From Curvivirga sp965219885 (GTDB lineage: Bacteria; Pseudomonadota; Alphaproteobacteria; UBA8366; Aestuariispiraceae), in contig NZ_CBDCOT010000009.1 of assembly GCF_965219885.1 (NCBI RefSeq), positions 496,001 to 560,000 on the forward strand: a DNA stretch of 64,000 bases, in the 5' to 3' direction. The first letter of the stretch is position 1, and each line of letters starts with the position of its first letter. Made by a program: the position numbers and the translations under genes. The notes beneath the pieces are model-generated. The model did not search any database. It was not told the DNA's origin and was given only the letters and a program-made list of their open reading frames with translations. This document shows, piece by piece, positions 53,497 through 61,400 of the stretch.

Positions 53497-53505
53497 TCTC
53501 TCGCT

Positions 53506-54240
53506 TTACTTTGAATTACTGAATTTGCTATTTACATAGCGATAGGTTCTGATTTCTGTCGCGCATTTCGGGGTTACCAACGCAGAAGCGTGCCCCGCTA
53601 TTTCCGGTAATCGTCGCAAGGACCAAGTCATGTTGAGTTCGCAAATATCTTCATCTATGACTTCCAATTGAGTTAAATCTAGATTCAACCCACGCCCATC
53701 TGCCTTTACCAGGGCCTCTTTGCGACACCACCCCTCATAGAAAACATCTACCAACTGCTGTTTGGGTAGTTTCTGCATAAGAGCAATTTCTCTTTTAGAG
53801 AAAACTTGTGGCGCAATCTCCCACGGAAGATCTCTCATCTTATCTTCAACATCGACACCAACGGGACCGCAGCTAGAAACGGCAACCAACGCATATTGTT
53901 CGCTATGCGATAAGTTGAAGTGAAGCACCTGACTATCAGATAATATTGGCTTGCCGTAAGCGCCTTCTATAAACCTTAATTCTTTTGCCGATAAACCACT
54001 GTAGGCAGATAACAAGTGACGTAGAGCAGTATGCGCAACCATATATCCAATACGCCGTTTGGGGCTTACAAATCGCTGAGCACGTTGAATTTCTTGTTCA
54101 GACAGAACATTAGGTTGAATTAGCGTTGGTGCTTGAAGATCGATCAACCAAACATCTGTACTGATTCCTATAGAATTGAATTGCGCATCATCAGCAGATT
54201 GCCAATGATTACGCTCTTTGAGTTGCGCCGCCATCAACAT
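53506..54240 (-). CDS. Sfp-type 4'-phosphopantetheinyl transferase
   Basis: 244 residues. 'FNLSHSEQYALVAVS' (P1a), 'GPVGVDVEDKMRDL' (Asp-x-Glu, Mg2+) and 'FYEGWCRKEALVKADGRGL' (W-x-x-K-E-A) are the three Sfp motifs. It attaches phosphopantetheine to the carrier domains of the siderophore NRPS and aryl carrier; EntD does this in enteric bacteria. It could equally serve the PKS/ACP genes at the other end of the window. Overlaps entA by 32 bases; the second Met at 54234 is an alternative start. Confidence 0.9.
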   Translation of the reverse strand: MLMAAQLKERNHWQSADDAQFNSIGISTDVWLIDLQAPTLIQPNVLSEQEIQRAQRFVSPKRRIGYMVAHTALRHLLSAYSGLSAKELRFIEGAYGKPILSDSQVLHFNLSHSEQYALVAVSSCGPVGVDVEDKMRDLPWEIAPQVFSKREIALMQKLPKQQLVDVFYEGWCRKEALVKADGRGLNLDLTQLEVIDEDICELNMTWSLRRLPEIAGHASALVTPKCATEIRTYRYVNSKFSNSK

Positions 54241-54979
54241 AGATATCTGCCATTGTTATGTGAGATGCCCGGTCAGACAGCAAAAATAAAGCTGCCTCTG
54301 CCACGTCATCTGGTTGTCCTAGTTTTCCTAATGGAATGCCGGTTTTAAAAGTTTCCGGTAATCCATTAATCAATTGGTTCATCGCAACAGGATCACCCGT
54401 CATATCTGCCAACATCGGTGTAATCGTCGACCCCGGCGCCACAATGTTACAGCGAATACCATGAGGAGCCAGTTCCAGTCCTAAACAACGGGTAAACATT
54501 GTGGAGGCCGCCTTTGACGCCGCATAGGCAGACATGCCATGACGTGGAATTCCTCCCGCATTGGAACTGACTGTTACGATCGAACCGCTTTTACGCGGGA
54601 TCATCACTCGCGCTAAAGCACGACCGATATTGAAAACCCCGGTAGAGTTAACCGCAAACATTGATTGCCAATCTGCATCTGACGTTTCAATCGCCAATCC
54701 AGTTTTTAAAACCCCTGCAACTGAAGCCGCCACATCAATCGGACCGAAATGCTGTTCCGCTTTTGAAACCGCAACATCGACAGCCGCGGGATCGGTAATA
54801 TCTAAAACATGGTTATATATCGCTGCATCTGAAGATGGTTCTTCTGGCCATTCAATATCAGTGGCAAACACTTTCGCCCCTTGTGCAGCCAATGATTTAA
54901 CAATCGCTGCCCCTATACCCCCACTTGCCCCTGAGACGAAGGCAACTTTGCCGTCAAATTCTCGTCTGATTGCGTTCAT
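54209..54979 (-). CDS. entA: 2,3-dihydro-2,3-dihydroxybenzoate dehydrogenase (EntA)
   Basis: 256 residues from the ATG at 54979, which overlaps the entB stop by ATGA; a longer frame exists but is less likely. Short-chain dehydrogenase: 'KVAFVSGASGGIGAAIVKSL' (NAD site), 'GVLKTGLAIETSDADWQ', catalytic 'VSSNAGGIPRHGMSAYAASKAA' (Ser, Tyr, Lys) and 'IRCNIVAPGSTITPML'. 'VLKTGLAIE' and the C-terminal 'DGGATQRA' are close to EntA. It oxidises the dihydrodiol to 2,3-dihydroxybenzoate, third step from chorismate. Confidence 0.9.
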   Translation of the reverse strand: MNAIRREFDGKVAFVSGASGGIGAAIVKSLAAQGAKVFATDIEWPEEPSSDAAIYNHVLDITDPAAVDVAVSKAEQHFGPIDVAASVAGVLKTGLAIETSDADWQSMFAVNSTGVFNIGRALARVMIPRKSGSIVTVSSNAGGIPRHGMSAYAASKAASTMFTRCLGLELAPHGIRCNIVAPGSTITPMLADMTGDPVAMNQLINGLPETFKTGIPLGKLGQPDDVAEAALFLLSDRASHITMADIYVDGGATQRA

Positions 54980-55623
54980 AACCAGCTTTCCACTTGCTCT
55001 AATGTGCAAGAAACGCCACAAACATCTCTCACATATTGAACAGCCAGATCATGCTTCTCACGAGAGAAATCAGCTACAGCATCAGCCACAAAAAACGGTT
55101 CAATATCCCGCATGAAGGCATCACCTGCGGTTAGTAGACAGCCGATATGTGCATAAACCCCGCAGATTATAAGCTGATCTCTATTTCTGCTTTTCATCAT
55201 GGTTTCAAGATTACTGCGTTGGAACGCACTATAACGATGCTTGACCAACACATAATCTTCTTCAGATGGCGCCAAATCTTTGACAATTTTCTGATGGTTT
55301 TCCGGATCTTGCATTCCTGGCCCCCATAGGTCTGCCTGCAATCCACGATCACATCTTTCCTGTCTCACTTCTTGGGCTGTATAAAAAACCGGAATCCCAA
55401 GCTTTCGACAGTGACCAATCAAACGCTGAATATTGTTTAAAACCATATTCATAGGCTCAGCCTGTTGATCATAAGGACGTAAGAAATAATCCTGCATATC
55501 ATGGATCAGCAAGGCTGCCCGATCTGCAGATAATTTCCAGTCAGGCCGTGGCTCTTGTAATTCTTCCAAGGTTGGTAAGGAGTATGTTCCGATTTGCGGT
55601 AACCCTTTTCTAATCTGGTTCAT
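54976..55623 (-). CDS. entB: Isochorismatase without aryl carrier domain (EntB N-terminal type)
   Basis: 215 residues from the ATG at 55623, which overlaps the entE stop by ATGA. 'SADRAALLIHDMQDYFLRPY' (catalytic Asp), 'PVFYTAQEVRQERCDRGL', 'LVKHRYSAFQRSNLE' (Lys) and 'ICGVYAHIGCLLTAGDAFMRDIEPFFVADAVADFSREKH' (in parts) are nearly textbook EntB. It hydrolyses isochorismate to the dihydrodiol and pyruvate. Unlike EntB (about 285 residues), it ends at 'LEQVESWL' with no carrier domain, so the aryl carrier for dihydroxybenzoate must be encoded elsewhere, perhaps at the unseen start of the NRPS. Confidence 0.93.
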   Translation of the reverse strand: MNQIRKGLPQIGTYSLPTLEELQEPRPDWKLSADRAALLIHDMQDYFLRPYDQQAEPMNMVLNNIQRLIGHCRKLGIPVFYTAQEVRQERCDRGLQADLWGPGMQDPENHQKIVKDLAPSEEDYVLVKHRYSAFQRSNLETMMKSRNRDQLIICGVYAHIGCLLTAGDAFMRDIEPFFVADAVADFSREKHDLAVQYVRDVCGVSCTLEQVESWL

Positions 55624-57254
55624 GCGATTTTCTCCTCTTCTTCCAAATGCCATTGGCGCATCTGTTCACGCAGCTCCTTACGGCTGATCTTGCCAACTGC
55701 GGTGGTATTAAACTTTTCAACAAAGATGATTTGATCAGGGATTTTGAAATCAGCGACTTCTCGCTCTCGCATCCATCGTTTCAAAGCGGCCTTTTTCGGT
55801 GCTTCACTAATCGGAATCACAAAAGCACATGACTTCTCACCCATCCCCTCATCAGGGATAGAAACAACAGTGGCATCATATACTTCTGGGTTTGCGATCA
55901 GATGACTTTCAACTTCTTCCGCGGAAATCTTCTCACCTGCACGATTGATATGATCACCAGCGCGTCCCAAAACTTCCAGATGCCCCGACGCCAGACGACG
56001 TACGATATCGCCAGTTCGATAAAACCCATCTTTGGTGAAAGACTTCTGATTTGCTTCTTCGGCATTATGATAGGCACGAATTGTATATGGACCGCGTGTC
56101 AAAAGATGCCCTGTAATTCCGTCGGCAACAGGGCGATCATTATCATCCACAACCAAAACCTCGTCAGCCGGACTAATTGGGCGACCCTGCGTTGTTGCGA
56201 TAATCGTTTCATCATCATCAAAACGCGTATAATTCACCAATCCCTCAGCCATGCCGAAGACTTGTTGTAACTGACAACCAAGGATCGGCTTCACGCGTCG
56301 AGCAGTCGGTTCATCAAATTTAGCGCCACCAACCAATAAGGTTTCAAGGCTAGTGATATCTGCCACAACTTTCTTAAATTCAGCCGCATCCAACCAAAGA
56401 CGCGCTAAAGGGGGCACCAACCCGGTGATTGTAACCTTTTCTTTTTCAATCAAAGGGAAACAGCTTTCTGGATTTCCAGAAGGCGCCATCACAACTTTCC
56501 CACCCGCAAATAAAGTACCCATATATCCCGGTGAACTCATTGGGAAGTTATGGGCAACTGGTAACGCCACCAAATAGACACTCTTATGGGTTACACCACA
56601 AATTTCGTTACTGGCACTGAAACTATAGATATAATCATCATGGGTTCGCGGAATTAGCTTTGGCATTCCGGTTGAACCGCCTGAAATCTGCAAGAAAGCA
56701 ACTGAACACGGATCAGGATCAGGCAATGTATTATCAACAGGTGCTACACAATCTTCCAACGCAATAAACTCACCTGCGTCACCCGCAATAATGACATTTC
56801 GAATGGCTGGCACTTGCGCCTGAACATTCTTGGCAAGTTCCCGATAATCAAAACCGCCATATTCATCGACAGTCACCATTGCAACCGCTTCTGACTTTTC
56901 TGCTAAATGGCGTATCTCACTTAATCGATGTGCAGGCAAAGAATAAACAGGGATAATACCTGCTTGAAATAAGCCAAAGATAACAGGGAAGAAATCAACC
57001 ACGTTCCCCATCTGCACAAGTACACGTTCACCAGGTTTAATGCCTAATTTCAAGAAACCAGCGGCATGTTCTTTTGCACGTTGCTCCAAATCCATATAGG
57101 TCAGAGATTTAGTTGCATCAACCACCGCTACGCTATCTGGATATTTACATGCACATTCACGCAACATGGAAGGGAAAGTTTGCCCTGTCCAATAACCTTC
57201 TTCTCGATAGCGCTTGATAAATTCGTCAGGCCAGATTTGGTGAACCTGTTTCAT
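55620..57254 (-). CDS. entE: 2,3-dihydroxybenzoate-AMP ligase (EntE)
   Basis: 544 residues from the ATG at 57254, which shares one base with the entC stop (TAATG). 'FIKRYREEGYWTGQTFPSML' is a typical EntE/DhbE opening. 'VAFLQISGGSTGMPKLIPRTHDDY' is the ATP loop with the DHB-ligase variant, then 'LVALPVAHNFPMSSPG', 'LQQVFGMAEGLVNYTR', 'YRTGDIVRRLASGHLEVLGRAGDHINRAGEKISAEE' (in parts) and 'TTAVGKISRKELR' with the catalytic Lys. It adenylates dihydroxybenzoate and loads it on an aryl carrier protein. Confidence 0.94.
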   Translation of the reverse strand: MKQVHQIWPDEFIKRYREEGYWTGQTFPSMLRECACKYPDSVAVVDATKSLTYMDLEQRAKEHAAGFLKLGIKPGERVLVQMGNVVDFFPVIFGLFQAGIIPVYSLPAHRLSEIRHLAEKSEAVAMVTVDEYGGFDYRELAKNVQAQVPAIRNVIIAGDAGEFIALEDCVAPVDNTLPDPDPCSVAFLQISGGSTGMPKLIPRTHDDYIYSFSASNEICGVTHKSVYLVALPVAHNFPMSSPGYMGTLFAGGKVVMAPSGNPESCFPLIEKEKVTITGLVPPLARLWLDAAEFKKVVADITSLETLLVGGAKFDEPTARRVKPILGCQLQQVFGMAEGLVNYTRFDDDETIIATTQGRPISPADEVLVVDDNDRPVADGITGHLLTRGPYTIRAYHNAEEANQKSFTKDGFYRTGDIVRRLASGHLEVLGRAGDHINRAGEKISAEEVESHLIANPEVYDATVVSIPDEGMGEKSCAFVIPISEAPKKAALKRWMREREVADFKIPDQIIFVEKFNTTAVGKISRKELREQMRQWHLEEEEKIA

Positions 57255-58441
57255 TACATACCTCCGGTCATTGTTATATTTGCTGGAATATTGAGCGCGC
57301 TCATCATCGCCCCCATTTTGGCACCTGTTTCCGCCACTTCTGACCAAGGGTCAGAGCCCGGTACGATACCTGCCCCGGCATAAAGACGTGCGGTGTTGTC
57401 CATGACCTCTGCACAACGCAAGGTCACATACCATTCCCCATCTCCGTTTGCCTCACACCAGCCAACAGCACCTGTGAAGAAATCACGGTTAAAAGGTTCA
57501 AGTTTCTCAATTGTTTCCTCCGCTTGGATTTTCGGTAACCCACAAACCGCAGGCGTCGGATGAACAGCGGCAGCCAAAATCGGCACAGGAATGTCAGGAT
57601 CGCGAAGTTCGCCTTCAATACGTGTGCCCAAATGCCACATGCTTTTGGTACTGGTGAGTGTCATCCCATCAGGGCGTTTCAACATTTTGCAATAAGGCGC
57701 AAGAATATCGAGGATATATTCAACAACAATTGCATGTTCATGACGATCTTTCTCAGATCGTGACAGCCGACTTGCTGCGGCCGCATCTTCCGCTAAATCT
57801 GATACACGTCGCGCAGATCCGGCAAGGGGGTGAGAGGCAATTTTACGGCCATCTTTTGAAATAAGAAGTTCCGGTGTCGCGCCAATCATGTAACGGGCAG
57901 ATGTCGTTTGCTTCGGTAAAGCAACTTGAAAAACATTAACAGCTGGATCAACTGACAATCGATTAAAGAGAGATTTTAAATCAATTGGTTGATCACATTC
58001 CGCTTCGATACAACGCGCCAAAACGATCTTGGTTAACTCATCTTTATCAACCGGATCTTTTGTTAAACATTGCAATGCAGCAGATACCGCATTTGCATAA
58101 TCTTCGGCACGTGGTGCTTGGCGTACTTTCCAACTGGACGGAGAGAATGCATCTGGCTGAAACTGGCGCGGATCATGAATAATTGTATCCGCGATCCAGA
58201 GGCTATCTGGTTGATGATCGTAATGGAAAGGGAGTGCCCCAACGATTGCCTTTTTCTCATCAATATCTTGCATTACAACTGCCAGACGCTGGGCTAGTGT
58301 CTGACTGGTCCCTTCCGGCATCGCAACAGCATTTGATGTTTCCAGAACCTTACGACGGGATCGAAAGGCAAAGACAGGCTCACCAACGGTCATATCACGT
58401 TCAGGCTGAACATCCATATTTTTCATTTGTGCTTGCATCAT
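57254..58441 (-). CDS. entC: Isochorismate synthase (EntC)
   Basis: 395 residues, start at 58441 with AAGGAG upstream. The chorismate-binding domain has 'LTKIVLARCIEAECDQ', 'ARYMIGATPELLISKDGRKIASHPLAGSARR' (in parts), 'EHAIVVEYILDILAPYC', 'STKSMWHLGTRIEGEL', 'HPTPAVCGLPKIQAEETI' and 'YAGAGIVPGSDPWSEVAETG', all as in EntC/DhbC. It converts chorismate to isochorismate, the committed step to dihydroxybenzoate. It lies 15 bases after the NRPS gene. Confidence 0.95.
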   Translation of the reverse strand: MMQAQMKNMDVQPERDMTVGEPVFAFRSRRKVLETSNAVAMPEGTSQTLAQRLAVVMQDIDEKKAIVGALPFHYDHQPDSLWIADTIIHDPRQFQPDAFSPSSWKVRQAPRAEDYANAVSAALQCLTKDPVDKDELTKIVLARCIEAECDQPIDLKSLFNRLSVDPAVNVFQVALPKQTTSARYMIGATPELLISKDGRKIASHPLAGSARRVSDLAEDAAAASRLSRSEKDRHEHAIVVEYILDILAPYCKMLKRPDGMTLTSTKSMWHLGTRIEGELRDPDIPVPILAAAVHPTPAVCGLPKIQAEETIEKLEPFNRDFFTGAVGWCEANGDGEWYVTLRCAEVMDNTARLYAGAGIVPGSDPWSEVAETGAKMGAMMSALNIPANITMTGGM

Positions 58442-58456
58442 ATTCTCCTTCAGATA

Positions 58457-61400
58457 TCAGGACGCAATTTGCGTTTCCTGTCTTCCGTCTTCAGACAGAT
58501 TAGGTTGCTGGGTTTTTGACTCACGTAAATACACATCATCCATGATGCCACCGATAATGGGTCCAATCTTCTCCATCGAAGCGGGTGACATAATGTCGAA
58601 ATGGGTACATTCAGGGAAATCAAACACCGCTGCAGAATTGGCATATTCTTCCCAAATCTGTTTTGGATTCACATGGGTAGGGCGCGAAAGGCCCGCAGAG
58701 AATAAGGTTACATGCCCGTCATATTTCGGGGCTTCGCCATTAGAAACCAAACCATTTGCATCACGGATATTTTGTAAAAGATGTTCAAGAATTTCAGCGC
58801 GTTCTTCTTGCAGGTCATCCTCTGCTCCACCTTGCATTTCTTCCTTAATCATATTTTCAAACTGATTAAGCCCACCTTTGGCGCCTAAAGCACGTGGGTA
58901 TGTATCTAACATGCCAACAAAACGCACTTCTTTACCCATCGCTTTCAAACGCACAGCCAAGCCATAGGCAATACCGCCACCTATTGAATAACCAAGCAGA
59001 TAATATGGACCTTGCGGCTGGACAGAGAGCAAGATTTCCAATTGTTTATCGCAAAGTTCTTCCAGTGATTTACTAGACGCGATTGGTCCGTTTGGGCGTG
59101 GCGATTGGAAAGCAACCAAACCTACATCATCAGGTAGGTGACGTGACAACACGTTAAATTTCCAAGAAATACCTGACCCCGGATAGAAACAGAAAAGAGG
59201 ATTTCCTTCTCTTTTCTTAAACTCAAGAACCAGATCAAATCCGTCACGCGCCATGGTATTCACACGGTCCCCAAGGAAGATATGTTCTGCTAATTGTTCA
59301 ATCGTCGGCATTGCAATGATTTGCCCAACAGAAATTTGAACATTGAAATCCCGTCGAATACGGGCAGCCAGTTTCATCGCCATTAGAGAATGTCCGCCAA
59401 TGGCAAAGAAATCTTCGTCTGCGCCAACAATTTCCAATCCAAGTAATTCTTTGAACAAATCAGCAATAGGCTCTTCTTGCGGACCCGAAGGTGCACGCCC
59501 AAGCATACGATCATCAAATGCTGGTTTCGGTAAAGCTGCACGATCCAGCTTACCTGCAGAAGTTAATGGCATTTCATCCAGTGGGATAATGGTTGTCGGG
59601 ATCATATGTTGTGGCAACAAATCACTAAGATAAGCCAATAAATTACTGATCCGCTCAAACGCACCCGTTACATAGGCTACCAATTGCATATCTGATCTGG
59701 TTTCCAAAGCCACAACAACGGCTTGATCCACATCTGGGAAGGTTCGAATTTGTGCTTCGATTTCACCTAGTTCCACACGCTGTCCCGCAATCTTGATTTG
59801 CGTATCTACACGTCCAAGATATTCCACCTGACCATCAGCACGCCATTTAGCCAGATCGCCTGTGCGATACATACGTTGTCCGTCTGACATAGGGTCAGCC
59901 ACGAAACGTGATGCAGTTAGATCTGGGCGGTTAAGATATCCGATCGCCAGTTGATCACCACATAGATAAAGTTCACCTGCCACACCCGGGGATACAGGTC
60001 GTAAACAATGATCCAAAATACGAAGTTCCGTATTCCAAGCAGGATATCCAATTGGGACAATATTACTTTCTTCTGCTAGTGCCTTTGTTGCAGACGCCTG
60101 TGTCACTTCAATCGTTGCTTCTGTCGGGCCATATAAATTTAAAACTTCCGCATTGGACAGTTGAGAGAATTCCTCAACCACTTTTCGTGACAAAGCCTCT
60201 CCGACGCAGATCAATTGACGTAAAGATTTACATCTTTCAGCGTTATTACCTTCTTTCAATTCTGCCACAAAGACTTCCAACATGGATGGGACAAAATCTG
60301 TGAAAGTCACCTGATGCTTCTCAATTAAGCGAATAAGTTCAGATGTTTCCTGATGAACATTCGGAGATCCCACCACAAGACGCGCTCCACAAATGAACGG
60401 CCAGAAGAATTCCGTTAACGATACATCAAATCCGCAAGGTGTCTTTTGCAACACTGTATCTTCATCCGTTAGCGGATAAACATCCTGAACCCATAAAAGA
60501 TAGTTCAATAACGCCCCATGACTGACGACGACACCTTTCGGTTGGCCTGTCGTGCCAGATGTATAAAGGATATAACAAGGATCAGATGGATGGATACCTG
60601 GATCTTCCAAATCCCGCACTTCATTATCCGGGCTATAAAGTTCATCAAATCGCAAGACCTGATGATCCCCTTCAAACATATTCTCTGTCTCATCTTCTAC
60701 GATGATAATAGTAGGTTTTGAATCCCCGACCATATATTGAAGACGGGCTTGCGGATAAGATAAGTCCAGAGGTAAGAAGGTTGCACCAGCTTCACATATG
60801 CCAAGCAATGCAATACTTAATCTTGCTGATCGGTTTAAGGCAACCGCAACTACATCCCCCCGCTTCACACCCAGCTTGCGTAAGTCAGATGCAATTTCCA
60901 AGGCTTGATGTCGCACTTCTCTGAAGCTCAAACAAACGCTCTCATCGATAAGGGCTTCGGCATCTGGTGTACGCCCAACTTGCGCAAGTAATAGATCGCG
61001 CACATTGAGATCTGGGAGCGCACGATTTGTATCATTCACAAGCGCAATTTCTTGCAATTCATCAGCGGTAACAACATCTATAGACGCAAGATTTTGATCT
61101 GGATTACGTACCAACGCTTCAAGCACAACTGCCACACGCTTTGCCAAGGCTTCCACATCGTCAACGGCCCCTCTATCTTGAATGAGAAGCTTGATTTCAT
61201 CGCCCGGTAAAACAACAAGCGCTAGCGGATAATGGCTATAGCCACGATTATGGAAATTCTCGACACGTAGATTGCTTCCTTTACGCAAAAAGGTATCAAA
61301 ATCAGGATAGTTTTCCACAACAAGCAATGTATCAAACAAACTACCGGCCCCTGCAATTTGTTGAATTTCAGCCAATCCCAACTCATCATAAGTCATGAGT

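Noticed and set aside
53506..58441. Reading the dihydroxybenzoate genes as a standard enterobactin cluster
   Set aside because: EntB lacks the aryl carrier, the NRPS has two adenylation domains with non-serine pockets, and extra PanB-like and aminotransferase genes are present.
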